A stretch of 64,000 nucleotides of DNA from Collinsella tanakaei (GCF_016900375.1 NZ_JACJKB010000006.1:1-64000), one strand, 5' to 3'. Positions 35,166 to 43,922 are shown, counted from the stretch's first letter. Notes: generated by a model not told the origin, from the letters alone. Made by a program: numbers and translations.

Positions 35166-36227
35166 TTGGATAAACTCGAGATTCAGAAGCGTATGGACCA
35201 AGCCGTTCGCCTGACCGCTCCCGGCCAGCCTATCAGGACCGCTCTCGATATGATCATCGCGGGCCACCTTGGCGCGTTGATCTGCGTGGGCGACACCGAG
35301 CACGTGCTCGCCTCGGGCAACGATGGCTTCCCCCTGAACATCTCGTTTACCTCCAACCGTCTGTTCGAGCTTTCGAAGATGGACGGCGCCGTCGTTATCG
35401 ACGAGGACCTCTCGCACATCCTGCGCGCCAACTTTCACCTGAACCCGGATGCCTCCATCTCCACGAACGAGACGGGCATGCGCCACCGCACCGCCGCCCG
35501 CATGAGCGTGCTCACCGACGCCATCGTCATCTCGGTTTCGTCGCGCCGCTCGGTGGTGAACGTCTACGTGCACGGCAAGTCGTACGAGATCCAGCCGGTC
35601 TCCATGATCATGAGCTCCGTCAACCAGCTCATCGCCACATTGCAGACCACCCGGACCTCGCTCGACAAGTCGCTCGTGCGCCTGACCGCCCTCGAGCTCG
35701 ACGACTACGTCACGCTCGCTGACATCACGGACATCTTCTCGCTGTTCGAGATCATGCAGCAGGCGAAAACTGAGCTCAAAAGCTGCATCGTCAAGCTCGG
35801 CAACCAGGGCAAGCTCGTCCAGATGCAGATGGAGCAACTGGCGGGCGAGAGCATGGATACCGAGTACGACCTCATGATCCGCGATTACGCCTCCGATTCG
35901 TCCGAGGAGAACGCGCTGCGCATCCGCGAGTGCTTCAGCGCTATGACGCCCGAGGAGCTTTCGAATCCTAGCCGCGTCGCTGCGGCGCTCGGCTTCGACG
36001 ACCTCGACGAGGACTCCGTCATGACCCCGCTCGGCCTGCGCACGCTTTCGCGCGTGTCCGTCGTGCGCGACGGCGTTGCCGAGAAGATCGTGGACGAGTA
36101 CGGCTCGCTCCAGGGTTTGATGGGCGATATCCAGAAGGATCCCGAGCGCCTGGGCGATTTCGGTGTGAACAACCCCGCGATTCTTGCGGATACGCTTGCG
36201 CGCATGCAGGGCAAGGCGGGTGCCTAG
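35166..36227 (+). CDS. disA: Diadenylate cyclase DisA
   Basis: The 353-residue octameric scanning protein makes c-di-AMP from two ATP. The DAC domain shows the catalytic DGA (Asp73 in MDGAVVIDED) and RHR (106-108 in GMRHRTAAR). A helical spine and a C-terminal helix-hairpin-helix DNA-binding region follow (about 290-350). A TTG start is used with GGAG about 10 nt upstream. The stop is 1 bp from the ispD start, so the two are co-transcribed. radA, usually adjacent in Bacillus, is not between clpC and disA. Confidence 0.95.
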   Translation: MDKLEIQKRMDQAVRLTAPGQPIRTALDMIIAGHLGALICVGDTEHVLASGNDGFPLNISFTSNRLFELSKMDGAVVIDEDLSHILRANFHLNPDASISTNETGMRHRTAARMSVLTDAIVISVSSRRSVVNVYVHGKSYEIQPVSMIMSSVNQLIATLQTTRTSLDKSLVRLTALELDDYVTLADITDIFSLFEIMQQAKTELKSCIVKLGNQGKLVQMQMEQLAGESMDTEYDLMIRDYASDSSEENALRIRECFSAMTPEELSNPSRVAAALGFDDLDEDSVMTPLGLRTLSRVSVVRDGVAEKIVDEYGSLQGLMGDIQKDPERLGDFGVNNPAILADTLARMQGKAGA

Positions 36228-36228
36228 G

Positions 36229-36942
36229 ATGGAAGCCGCGCGCGGGGATGTCTGCGCGGTCGTCGTTGCCGGCGGCAGCGGCCAGCGCTTCGGAAACCCC
36301 GGTGGCAAGCAACTTATCGATGCGGCGGGCAAGCCGCTCATGTCGTGGTCGCTTCTGGCGTTCGACCGGGCGCCGTCGGTCGGCCATATCGTGGTGGTGT
36401 GCCCTGCCGAGCGCACCGATGAGGTACGCCGCGTGGCGGTCGAGCCGTTCGGGCTCTCCACGCCGGTGAGCTTTGCTGCGGCGGGGGAGACCAGGCAGGA
36501 TTCCACCCGTTCCGGCCTTGATGCAGTGCCGTTTACCTGCGCTTTCGTTGCCATCCATGATGGGGCGCGCCCCCTGATCACCCCGGAGCTTATCGAGCGC
36601 GCCGTGGCGGTGCTGCGCGATACGGACGGTGCGGACGGCGTGGTGTGCGGCCAGCCGGCTGTCGATACGCTGAAGCTCGTCGACGAGGAGGCCGTCATCC
36701 AGGGAACACCCCCGCGCAGCAGTTATTGGACCGTGCAGACCCCGCAGATCTTCACGGTGGAGGCCCTGCGTCGCGCCGAGGAGGCCGCACGTGCCGAGGG
36801 GTTCGTGGGTACCGACGACGCTTCGTTGGTGGAGCGCGCCGGCGGGCGCGTGCTGTGCGTCGAGAGCCCGCGCGACAACCTCAAGGTGACGCTTCCGGAG
36901 GACCTGCCGCTCGTCGAGTTCCTGCTGGGGCAGCGGCAGTAG
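36229..36942 (+). CDS. ispD: 2-C-methyl-D-erythritol 4-phosphate cytidylyltransferase
   Basis: The 237-residue enzyme makes CDP-ME in the MEP pathway. It has the nucleotide-binding AVVVAGGSGQRFG with GGKQLI, the central IHDGARPLI, and the late QTPQIF and TDDASLVE motifs. The start is placed 1 bp after the disA stop; an upstream in-frame start would overlap disA by over 40 bp. Confidence 0.95.
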   Translation: MEAARGDVCAVVVAGGSGQRFGNPGGKQLIDAAGKPLMSWSLLAFDRAPSVGHIVVVCPAERTDEVRRVAVEPFGLSTPVSFAAAGETRQDSTRSGLDAVPFTCAFVAIHDGARPLITPELIERAVAVLRDTDGADGVVCGQPAVDTLKLVDEEAVIQGTPPRSSYWTVQTPQIFTVEALRRAEEAARAEGFVGTDDASLVERAGGRVLCVESPRDNLKVTLPEDLPLVEFLLGQRQ

Positions 36943-37582
36943 CGTCGCGGGCTGTGTTTTGCCCCGCGTTCCGGGCGTATCTGGGCGGCGGTGGATGAAA
37001 TCCTTAGTTTTGTACCGCGCGGGGAAGTTAAGCCTATGCCCGTTGAATGCGCAAAGCGGACAAATCGCTCATGGCGGTCATAAAGGACTGTTTTCGGACT
37101 CGTTTTTTGGCAGCGTGCTCGGCGCATGCCCGTTCTTGCATGCTGTGCCGGTACATAAGTCACGATTTCAGCCACGGTGTACCGCGGAGGGCGGTGGCGG
37201 GTGGCAAGAAATGTAACTTAAGCATTTTTAGATGGCTGCTGGTCAGGGGCTTTTCGCCGTCGACGGGTTGAAATAGCTTCTGATATGAGCGATTGTGACC
37301 GGTTTGACGGCGGAAATCGCGCGAACTGTGAAGCTTTTTGACGGCCTTAGATCCAGACCCATTCAGGCAGTGGGTCTGTAAAATGCTCAAGCTGCAATTA
37401 TAGCCAGGTGCGCCTCACGCCGCCCGAATTCCCCGCGTGTGCCCCGACTGTCGCACGGCAATCTTCCGGAAGGCCGCGCCCCGCAAGATGAACGTGCCCG
37501 TACGAGACCCGGCTCGCGCCGCATGCGCTTGCCATCGTGCGGTATGATGCATGGGTACGCACTAGATGAGGAAGGCTTTGCC
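36943..37582. other. AT-richer gene-free stretch between ispD and ispF
   Basis: 640 bp with no credible gene. Part of it (about 37000-37390) is AT-richer than the flanks and contains several short hairpins, including AGACCCA/TGGGTCT at 37355-37377 followed by GTAAAATG, and a near-palindrome starting GTACATAAGTCACG. It may be a non-coding RNA, a repeat element or a decayed gene. A promoter for ispF could lie near its right end. Confidence 0.5.
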
Positions 37583-38074
37583 ATGCAGCTGCCCGCGCTC
37601 TCCATAGGACACGGCTACGACGTCCACCGTCTGGTGGAGGGGCGTCGCTGCATCATCGGCGGCGTGGACATTCCCTACGAGAAAGGCCTGCTTGGCCACT
37701 CGGATGCCGACGTGCTGGCGCATGCGTTGGCCGACGCCATCCTCGGCGCCTGCCGCGGCGGCGATATCGGCAAGCTCTTTCCGGACACGGATCCGGCCTA
37801 TGAGGGCGCCGACTCCCTCGTGTTGCTCTCGCGCGTGATGGCGTTTGCCCGCGAGCGCGGCTATGAGCTTGTTGACGCCGACTGCACCATTGCGGCCCAG
37901 GCACCCAAGATCACCCCGCATCGTGATGCGATGCGCGAGAACCTCGCCCGTGCCCTCGGTGTGCGCGTGGATCAGATCGGCGTGAAAGCCACCACCACCG
38001 AAAAGCTCGGCTGGGAAGGCCAAGGCGAAGGCATCGGCGCCTGGGCCGTCTGCCTTCTCACACGATGTATCTAA
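37583..38074 (+). CDS. ispF: 2-C-methyl-D-erythritol 2,4-cyclodiphosphate synthase
   Basis: The 163-residue trimeric zinc enzyme cyclises CDP-MEP. The zinc-binding start [39 protein letters not shown] and the C-terminal [17 protein letters not shown] are all present. GAGGAAGG precedes the ATG at 37583. Separated from ispD by 640 bp, unlike the tight ispDF pairs or fusions of many bacteria. Confidence 0.95.
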   Translation: MQLPALSIGHGYDVHRLVEGRRCIIGGVDIPYEKGLLGHSDADVLAHALADAILGACRGGDIGKLFPDTDPAYEGADSLVLLSRVMAFARERGYELVDADCTIAAQAPKITPHRDAMRENLARALGVRVDQIGVKATTTEKLGWEGQGEGIGAWAVCLLTRCI

Positions 38075-38076
38075 AA

Positions 38077-38107
38077 GAGTTCGGCGCAGCCGAACTCGCC
38101 ATCTTTC
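38077..38107 (+). terminator. Terminator of ispF
   Basis: Perfect 9-bp stem GAGTTCGGC/GCCGAACTC with a 3-nt loop, then GCCATCTTTCCTT. Confidence 0.65.
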
Positions 38108-38193
38108 CTTCCCGCTAAGGACCCCTTGCCCGCTCGATGGGCGCAGCAACGTCGCCTATTGGGTGCGGTACCATCTAGTTGAGTTGACATGCA

Positions 38194-38305
38194 GGGAGGT
38201 TTGCTGGATTCGCCCGCTGCGAGTTCCGCACGCAAAGGAGAGCCCAGTGGGCTCTCCGTCTTGCGCAGGACTGCCCGAGCGCCGGGCGAATCCAGCAAAC
38301 CTCCC
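38194..38305. repeat. Long palindrome in the cysS leader
   Basis: The arms 38194-38216 and 38283-38305 are perfect 23-bp reverse complements (starting GGGAGGTTTGCTGG). Inside lies the palindrome GGAGAGCCCA/TGGGCTCTCC (38237-38257) flanked by partly pairing CTGCG...CGCAG. The right arm ends 16 bp before the cysS ATG, adjacent to its ribosome site. No T-box consensus and no T-run are visible. Confidence 0.85.
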
Positions 38306-38321
38306 CAGAAGGGTATCTACC

Positions 38322-39794
38322 ATGAAGATCTACAACAGCAAGACTCGCAAGAAGGAAGACTTCCAGCCCATCGAGGAGGGCAAGGTCCGCATGTACGTGT
38401 GCGGCCCCACGGTCTACGACAACATCCATATCGGCAACGCGCGCACGTTCATCAGCTTCGACGTCATCCGCCGCTGGCTGATCGCCTCCGGCTACGAGGT
38501 CACCTTCGCGCAGAACCTGACCGACGTGGACGACAAGATCATCAACCGCGCCAACGAGCAGGGCCGCACGGCCGAGGAGGTCGCGAGCGAGTTCTCCGAC
38601 AAGTTCATCGCCGTCATGCACAAGGCCAATGTGATGGATCCCGATGTCCGCCCGCGCGCGACCAAGGAGATCGGTCCCATGATCGGCATGATCAAGACGC
38701 TGATCGAGCAGGGCCATGCCTACGCGGCCGACAACGGTGACGTGTACTTCGCGGTGCGCAGCGACCCCACCTACGGTGAGGTGTCCGGTCGCAAGATCGA
38801 CGATCTTATGGTCGGCGCGCGTATCGAGGAGAACGAGGACAAGAACGACCCGCTCGACTTCGCCCTGTGGAAGGCGGCCAAGCCCGGCGAGCCCATGTGG
38901 AACTCCCCGTGGGGCCAGGGCCGTCCCGGCTGGCATACCGAGTGCGCCGCCATGGTGCATCGCTACTTGGGCACGCCGATCGACATCCACGGTGGCGGTT
39001 CTGACCTTGCCTTCCCGCACCACGAGAACGAGTGCGCCCAGGCTACCTGCGCCTGGCACCAGGGCTTTGCCAACACCTGGATGCACACGGGTATGCTGCT
39101 GGTGGACGGCGAGAAGATGAGCAAGAGCCTCGGCAACTTCTTTACGCTCGAGGAGGTGCTCGAGAAGCACTCCGCCGCGGCGCTTCGCCTGCTCATGCTG
39201 CAGACGCACTATCGCAGTCCGCTCGACTTCTCCTGGGAGCGCCTCGAGGGCGCGGAGAACTCGCTCGCGCGTATTGCCGGCACGGTCAACAACCTCGTGT
39301 GGGCTGCGCGCCACAGCGAGAGCGAGCCGGATGCCGAGCTCGCGGCCAAGCTTGGCGCTGCGGTCGATGCGGCCAAGGCCGAGTTCGAGGCCCAGATGAA
39401 CGACGACTTCAACACCGCTGGTGCGGTGGCGGCATACTTCCAGCTGGTAACCGAGGCCAACACGTACCTGGATCAGGCAGGATCCGCTGCCGACAAGGAT
39501 GTCGCTGCCGGCGCTGCGGCGAGCATCGCCGGTGCGTTCAAGGTGCTCGGTGTCGAGCTGCCGGAGCCCGAGGAGGAGCTGCCCGTAGGTCTGCTCGGCG
39601 TCGCGGCGGGGCTTGTCGCCTACACGGGCGACGACGTGAACGAGGCCGCCGAGAAGATTCTCGCCGCCCGCGCCGAGGCGCGCGCCGCCAAGAACTGGGA
39701 CCTCGCCGATGCCATCCGCGACCAGCTGCGCGACATGGGTCTCATGATTGAGGACACCGCCGCCGGCTCCCGTATCAAAACGATTCAGAAGTAG
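38322..39794 (+). CDS. cysS: Cysteinyl-tRNA synthetase
   Basis: The 490-residue class I synthetase has the zinc-ligand start CGPTVYDNIHIGNARTF (with the HIGN signature), the WHTECAAM zinc motif, the KMSKSLGN ATP motif (residues about 265-272), and a C-terminal DALR-type helical domain. The ATG at 38322 begins the conserved MKIYNSKTRKKEDF. Its leader contains a large palindrome that may control expression. It follows ispF and precedes rlmB as in Bacillus. Confidence 0.96.
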   Translation: MKIYNSKTRKKEDFQPIEEGKVRMYVCGPTVYDNIHIGNARTFISFDVIRRWLIASGYEVTFAQNLTDVDDKIINRANEQGRTAEEVASEFSDKFIAVMHKANVMDPDVRPRATKEIGPMIGMIKTLIEQGHAYAADNGDVYFAVRSDPTYGEVSGRKIDDLMVGARIEENEDKNDPLDFALWKAAKPGEPMWNSPWGQGRPGWHTECAAMVHRYLGTPIDIHGGGSDLAFPHHENECAQATCAWHQGFANTWMHTGMLLVDGEKMSKSLGNFFTLEEVLEKHSAAALRLLMLQTHYRSPLDFSWERLEGAENSLARIAGTVNNLVWAARHSESEPDAELAAKLGAAVDAAKAEFEAQMNDDFNTAGAVAAYFQLVTEANTYLDQAGSAADKDVAAGAAASIAGAFKVLGVELPEPEEELPVGLLGVAAGLVAYTGDDVNEAAEKILAARAEARAAKNWDLADAIRDQLRDMGLMIEDTAAGSRIKTIQK

Positions 39795-39796
39795 GC

Positions 39797-39903
39797 GTGA
39801 AAAAACCCTAGAGGTTTTTGCACCTGGCAGGGCCGTCTTCCGCCTTTGGGCGGGAGGCGGCCTTCAATGTGAAAATACCCCAGGGGTTTTTACACCTGCC
39901 GGG
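39797..39903. repeat. Paired hairpin repeats between cysS and rlmB
   Basis: Two similar palindromic units lie 72 bp apart: GTGAAAAAACCCTAGAGGTT continuing TTTGCACCTG from 39797, and GTGAAAATACCCCAGGGGTT continuing TTTACACCTG from 39869. Both keep GTG...CAC ends, A-run/T-run arms and a trailing ACCTG. A third hairpin (GGCCGTCTTCCGCC with GGCGGGAGGCGGCC) separates them. The first follows the cysS stop directly and probably terminates transcription; the T-runs on both strands suggest bidirectional action. Confidence 0.75.
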
Positions 39904-39989
39904 CACGCATATAGCGTGTGGAATTGGGGCAGGGGCGCTTTCACCTTATATACTGCTAGCCGAACAGATGCGAATCAGATAGGAGCCTT

Positions 39990-40931
39990 ATGGTACGACA
40001 GCAGAACAACAGGGGGCAGCGCACCGATAGCCGCTCTACCTGCAACGATAGCCGCAAGGCCGCCGGGGCACCGCGCTCCGCAAAGGGGCAGGGGAGCGCG
40101 CCTTCGCGCGGCAAGTCCCGTGCGGGCAAGCCGTCGCCGCGTCCTGTGCGTGGCGGCCAGGGTCCCGCTGCGCCGGCAGGCTCCTTCCTGGAGGGCCGCC
40201 GTGCTGCCGCCGAGGCCCTGCGCACGGGCTTTCCCATCAAGCGCGCGCTGGTGGCGGAGAACGCTTCGAAGGATGTGACGCTCAGCCAGCTGGTCGACGC
40301 GCTTCGCTCGGCGAGCGTACCGGTCCAGTATGTGGCGCGCGAGCAGCTCGAGGTGATTTCGAGCCATGGTGCGCACCAGGGCATCGCGCTCGAGGTCGGC
40401 GACTATCCGTATGCCGATCTGGCCGATATCATCGCCCGTACAGGCGACGGCCCCGCGCTCGTGGTCGTGCTCGACCACGTGACCGATGCCGGCAACTTCG
40501 GCGCCATCGTGCGCTCGGCCGAGGTCGTGGGCGCGGCGGGCGTGGTCATCGCCAGCAAGCGTGCCGCGGAGGTTACGGTCGCCACCTACAAGACCAGCGC
40601 CGGAGCGGTCATGCACCTGCCGATCGCGCGCGTTCCCAACATCGCGCGCGCCCTGGAGGACCTCAAGGAAGCGGGCTTTTGGGTCTGCGGTTCGTCAGAG
40701 CACGCCGAGCAGGTGTGCTGGGATGCCCCGCTTGCCGGCAAGGTTGCGATGGTTATGGGCTCGGAGGGCGAGGGCATCTCGCGCCTGGTGCTGGAGACCT
40801 GCGATTTTCTGACCAAGCTGCCCCAACGCGGCGAGACCGAGAGCCTGAATGTTGCCCAGGCTGCCACGACGATGATGTTCGAGTGGATGCGCCAGAACCG
40901 CTCCGGCCTGTTCGCAGGGGCGGTCGAATAG
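39990..40931 (+). CDS. rlmB: 23S rRNA (guanosine-2'-O-) methyltransferase, SpoU family
   Basis: The 313-residue protein has a disordered basic N-terminal tail (about 1-60, rich in Arg, Ser, Gly), an RNA-binding L30e-like domain beginning LEGRRAAAEALRTG, and the trefoil-knot SPOUT methyltransferase with the three motifs DHVTDAGNFGAIVRSAE, VMGSEGEGISRLV and ESLNVAQAATTMMFE. It probably methylates G2251-type 23S rRNA. The basic tail is longer than in E. coli RlmB. GGAG precedes the ATG. It is 3 bp from the NYN gene. Confidence 0.93.
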   Translation: MVRQQNNRGQRTDSRSTCNDSRKAAGAPRSAKGQGSAPSRGKSRAGKPSPRPVRGGQGPAAPAGSFLEGRRAAAEALRTGFPIKRALVAENASKDVTLSQLVDALRSASVPVQYVAREQLEVISSHGAHQGIALEVGDYPYADLADIIARTGDGPALVVVLDHVTDAGNFGAIVRSAEVVGAAGVVIASKRAAEVTVATYKTSAGAVMHLPIARVPNIARALEDLKEAGFWVCGSSEHAEQVCWDAPLAGKVAMVMGSEGEGISRLVLETCDFLTKLPQRGETESLNVAQAATTMMFEWMRQNRSGLFAGAVE

Positions 40932-40934
40932 GGC

Positions 40935-41621
40935 ATGACGAAGAAGAATCGTGCAAAGTCCAAGGCCAAGCGCTTTGGCGAGGGCTCGGCGCAGAAGTAT
41001 GTGGACGCAAGCACCTACGGTGTGGGCAACGCGTTCGCCTCGGCATTCTCCGTGCCCGACGTCCCGCGCGGATCCAATGTGAGCGGCAAACGCGAGCTTT
41101 TGGTGGTTGACGGCTACAACGTTATCCATTGCTCGCCGCGCTACGAGTCCCTCATCTTCGAAAAGGGGGACGAGCCGTATTCGCACGACGTGTACGACCG
41201 CGCCCGCACGGCGCTCGTGGCGGATGTCGCGGCGTTCGCTGGTCGGCGCTACGAGCCGGTCATCGTGTTCGACGGCGCAGGCAACCTGAGTTTCGATCGG
41301 CCCAACCTGCCGCAGGCGGGCGTGCGGATCGAGTACTCGCCGACGGGCGTATCGGCGGACACGGTTGTGCAGCAGCTGTGCACGGAGGCCCGCGAGGCAG
41401 GGCGCGCCTGCACGGTGGTCACAAGCGACGGCACCATTCAGGCGACCGTGATGGGCAAGGGCGTGGCGCGCATCTCGGCCCGCATGTTCGTGGAGGAGCT
41501 GCGTCATGTCGATGATGACGTGCGCGAGGCGGAGGAGGCCCCGCAGGTAAAGATGACGCTCGGCAGCCGTCTTTCGCCTGAGACCCTCGCCAAGCTCAAG
41601 GCATTCCGCGCACAGCAGTAA
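40935..41621 (+). CDS. NYN-domain ribonuclease, YacP/Rae1 family
   Basis: The 228-residue protein has a Lys-rich start, then a PIN-like NYN domain: LLVVDGYNVIH (first catalytic Asp), a middle IVFDGAG, and CTVVTSDGTIQ with the late acidic residues. In Bacillus the homologue Rae1 is a ribosome-associated endonuclease encoded in the same position (cysS-mrnC-rlmB-yacP), which supports the family call. Translation is probably coupled to rlmB. Confidence 0.88.
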   Translation: MTKKNRAKSKAKRFGEGSAQKYVDASTYGVGNAFASAFSVPDVPRGSNVSGKRELLVVDGYNVIHCSPRYESLIFEKGDEPYSHDVYDRARTALVADVAAFAGRRYEPVIVFDGAGNLSFDRPNLPQAGVRIEYSPTGVSADTVVQQLCTEAREAGRACTVVTSDGTIQATVMGKGVARISARMFVEELRHVDDDVREAEEAPQVKMTLGSRLSPETLAKLKAFRAQQ

Positions 41622-41696
41622 CATCGGCGGATTGTGCTTGCCCGACCTTGGCGCCATCCGCTATCCTGTAAAGGCTTCGCGCTCAGCGCCAAGCGT

Positions 41697-41771
41697 GCCA
41701 GCGTGGCTCAACGGTAGAGCAAGTGATTTGTAATCACTGGGTTGCGGGTTCGATTCCTGTCGCTGGCTCCA
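41697..41771 (+). tRNA. tRNA-Thr (anticodon TGT)
   Basis: Acceptor GCCAGCG/CGCTGGC, anticodon stem AGTGA/TCACT with loop TTTGTAA (TGT), T-arm CGGGTTCGATTCCTG, and encoded CCA at 41769-41771. Confidence 0.97.
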
Positions 41772-41779
41772 TGAGATTG

Positions 41780-41815
41780 ACGGGCCCGGTTCCACGGCGG
41801 AACCGGGCCCGTTTT
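41780..41815 (+). terminator. Terminator of tRNA-Thr
   Basis: Perfect 14-bp stem ACGGGCCCGGTTCC/GGAACCGGGCCCGT, 5-nt loop, then TTTGC. Confidence 0.85.
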
Positions 41816-42113
41816 GCGTATGTGCAGGAATCGAACCCGGCTGCGGGCGCGAAGCGGTGCGGATGCGCGAGCATCCGCCGCGAAGCCGAAGGGGAGCCAA
41901 CGAAGATTCCAGCCGTCGCTCCCGGACCCGCGATCGCCAACAACAGAAGCTGCCAGACGCCTTTCGGACGATGCGGACAACCACGGCGCCAGACATCACC
42001 GATAACAGGCTTCTTCACAAGCTCACCACGATAAAGCAGTATCAAAACCGCAGGTCAGCGTATGTTTGACAAAGGAGGGATACGCCCGGAGCCGTGTATT
42101 AGAAGACTTTCCG
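41816..42113. other. Gene-free stretch before the tRNA-tuf cluster
   Basis: About 300 bp without a credible gene. At 41824-41838 it contains an inverted copy of 15 nt of the T-arm of the preceding tRNA-Thr (CAGGAATCGAACCCG). Confidence 0.5.
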
Positions 42114-42143
42114 TTGACACGCGGACCCCGAGCGTCGTAATAT
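42114..42143 (+). promoter_or_regulatory. Strong promoter of the tRNA-tuf cluster
   Basis: TTGACA at 42114-42119 and TAATAT at 42138-42143 with an 18-bp spacer, 46 bp upstream of tRNA-Tyr. This is the best consensus promoter in the window, suiting tRNA and EF-Tu genes. Confidence 0.85.
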
Positions 42144-42189
42144 CCTTTCTGCGCAAGGGCGGCCAGCCGCTCCGAGCGCGTGAACACAT

Positions 42190-42271
42190 GGGAGTTTGCC
42201 CGAGTGGTTAATGGGGACGGGCTGTAAACCCGTTGGCTATGCCTACATAGGTTCGAATCCTATAGCTCCCA
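42190..42271 (+). tRNA. tRNA-Tyr (anticodon GTA)
   Basis: Class II tRNA with a long variable arm. Acceptor GGGAGTT/AGCTCCC (one G-T pair), anticodon stem ACGGG/CCCGT with loop CTGTAAA (GTA), T-arm AGGTTCGAATCCT. CCA is not encoded. Confidence 0.96.
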
Positions 42272-42280
42272 CCCGTTCAC

Positions 42281-42356
42281 GCCTGTGTAGCTCAGTCGGT
42301 AGAGCACCTCGTTGGTAACGAGGAGGTCACCGGTTCAAGTCCGGTCGCAGGCTCCA
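42281..42356 (+). tRNA. tRNA-Thr (anticodon GGT)
   Basis: Acceptor GCCTGTG/CGCAGGC, anticodon stem CCTCG/CGAGG with loop TTGGTAA (GGT), T-arm CCGGTTCAAGTCCGG, CCA encoded at 42354-42356. Nine bp after tRNA-Tyr. Confidence 0.97.
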
Positions 42357-42360
42357 GTAC

Positions 42361-42434
42361 GGCGGTGTAGCTCAGCTGGTTAGAGCACACGGTTCATACC
42401 CGTGGCGTCACTGGTTCGAATCCAGTCACCGCTA
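42361..42434 (+). tRNA. tRNA-Met, elongator (anticodon CAT)
   Basis: Acceptor GGCGGTG/CACCGCT (terminal G-T), anticodon stem CACGG/CCGTG with loop TTCATAC (CAT), T-arm CTGGTTCGAATCCAG. The G-U-type first pair and overall form fit elongator Met; a lysidine Ile tRNA is possible but less likely. CCA is not encoded. Confidence 0.9.
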
Positions 42435-42525
42435 CCCAGGTAACACGGTGGCTTTCCTATATCCTAGGGGAGCCACTAAGTTTATTGGTACGTCCCGCGG
42501 AGGGACACCTTAAGGAGGAGGCTTC

Positions 42526-43716
42526 ATGGCCAAGGAAAAGTTCGAGCGCACTAAGCCGCATGTTAACATCGGCACCATCGGTCACGTCGACCACGGTAAG
42601 ACCACGCTGACCGCTGCCATCACCAAGGTTCTCTCCGAGACCGACGGCTGCAAGGCTGACTTCACCGCGTTCGAGAACATCGACAAGGCTCCCGAGGAGC
42701 GCGAGCGCGGCATCACCATCTCCGTTGCTCACGTCGAGTACGAGACCGCTACCCGTCACTATGCTCACGTTGACTGCCCCGGCCACGCCGACTACGTCAA
42801 GAACATGATCTCCGGTGCTGCCCAGATGGACGGCGCTATCCTGGTCATCGCCGCCACCGACGGCCCCATGGCTCAGACCCGCGAGCACATCCTGCTCGCC
42901 CGTCAGGTCGGCGTTCCCTACATCGTCGTCTTCCTGAACAAGTGCGACATGGTCGACGATGACGAGCTCATCGACCTCGTCGAGATGGAGACCCGTGAGC
43001 TCCTCTCCGAGTACGACTTCCCCGGCGACGACATCCCCGTCATCCGTGGTTCCGCTCTCGGCGCCCTCAACGGCGAGGAGAAGTGGTACGCCTCCATCCG
43101 TGAGCTCATGGATGCTGTCGACTCCTACATCCCGACCCCCGAGCGCGACAACGAGAAGCCGTTCCTGATGGCTGTCGAGGACGTCATGACCATCTCTGGT
43201 CGTGGCACCGTCGCCACCGGTCGTGTCGAGCGTGGCGAGCTCAAGCTCAACGACCCCGTCGAGATCGTCGGCATCAAGGAGACCCAGTCCTCCGTTGCTA
43301 CCGGCATCGAGATGTTCCGCAAGACCATGGACTTCTGCGAGGCTGGCGACAACGTCGGCATCCTGCTCCGTGGTATCAAGCGTGAGGACATCGAGCGCGG
43401 CCAGGTTCTCTGCAAGCCCGGTTCGGTTCACCCGCACACCAAGTTCACCGGCGAGGTCTACGTCCTCACCAAGGAGGAGGGCGGCCGCCACACGCCGTTC
43501 TTCGATGGCTACCGTCCGCAGTTCTACTTCCGTACCACTGACGTGACCGGTTCCGTCAAGCTCCCCGAGGGCACCGAGATGGCCATGCCTGGTGACCACA
43601 TCACCATCGAGGGCGACCTCATTCACCCGATCGCCATGGAGGAGGGCCTGCGCTTCGCTATCCGCGAGGGTGGCCACACCGTCGGCTCGGGCATCGTCAG
43701 CACCATCATCGAGTAA
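42526..43716 (+). CDS. tuf: Elongation factor Tu
   Basis: The 396-residue GTPase delivers aminoacyl-tRNA to the ribosome. G motifs are GHVDHGKTT (19-27), the switch I RGITI, DCPGH (G3), NKCD (G4) and GSAL (G5). The C-terminal barrels end [30 protein letters not shown] precedes the ATG. Codon choice is strongly biased to C-ending codons, as expected for a highly expressed gene. It follows three tRNA genes, probably in one transcript from the strong promoter at 42114, and it is separate from the str operon. Confidence 0.98.
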   Translation: MAKEKFERTKPHVNIGTIGHVDHGKTTLTAAITKVLSETDGCKADFTAFENIDKAPEERERGITISVAHVEYETATRHYAHVDCPGHADYVKNMISGAAQMDGAILVIAATDGPMAQTREHILLARQVGVPYIVVFLNKCDMVDDDELIDLVEMETRELLSEYDFPGDDIPVIRGSALGALNGEEKWYASIRELMDAVDSYIPTPERDNEKPFLMAVEDVMTISGRGTVATGRVERGELKLNDPVEIVGIKETQSSVATGIEMFRKTMDFCEAGDNVGILLRGIKREDIERGQVLCKPGSVHPHTKFTGEVYVLTKEEGGRHTPFFDGYRPQFYFRTTDVTGSVKLPEGTEMAMPGDHITIEGDLIHPIAMEEGLRFAIREGGHTVGSGIVSTIIE

Positions 43717-43748
43717 CTTTAGTCGCTCGTAGCTGATCGCTTTGTTAG

Positions 43749-43783
43749 AACCCGGCTCCTCTTTCGGGGGAGCCGGGTTTTCC
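43749..43783 (+). terminator. Terminator of tuf
   Basis: AACCCGGCTCC/GGAGCCGGGTT perfect 11-bp stem followed by TTCC. Confidence 0.85.
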
Positions 43784-43848
43784 ATGTCTGTTCCTTTGTG
43801 CAGGTTGTGTAACGTATTTGCAGAAATCCACCGGATATCAAAGGAGCA

Positions 43849-43877
43849 TTGACACACTATCGTATCTGCGGTTTAAT
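43849..43877 (+). promoter_or_regulatory. Promoter of the rpmG-secE-nusG unit
   Basis: TTGACA at 43849-43854 and TTTAAT at 43872-43877 with a 17-bp spacer, 45 bp before the rpmG ATG. Confidence 0.75.
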
Positions 43878-43922
43878 GTTCCACCGTGCCCGTAGGGGAC
43901 GGTAAATGGAGGTTTTTGATAC

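Noticed and set aside
38075-38321. T-box riboswitch upstream of cysS
   Set aside because: The conserved T-box sequence and a following T-run terminator are not visible; the palindrome is of another kind.
39797-39903. CRISPR array
   Set aside because: Only two repeat units, each itself a hairpin with a structured spacer. No cas genes and no regular spacers anywhere in the window.
39748-40278. Open frame overlapping the cysS end and rlmB start
   Set aside because: It runs through the hairpin repeats in another frame and lacks any family resemblance; rlmB has the proper start and ribosome site.
42457-43857. 466-codon minus-strand frame across tuf
   Set aside because: Antisense shadow of EF-Tu, caused by its strong C-ending codon bias.
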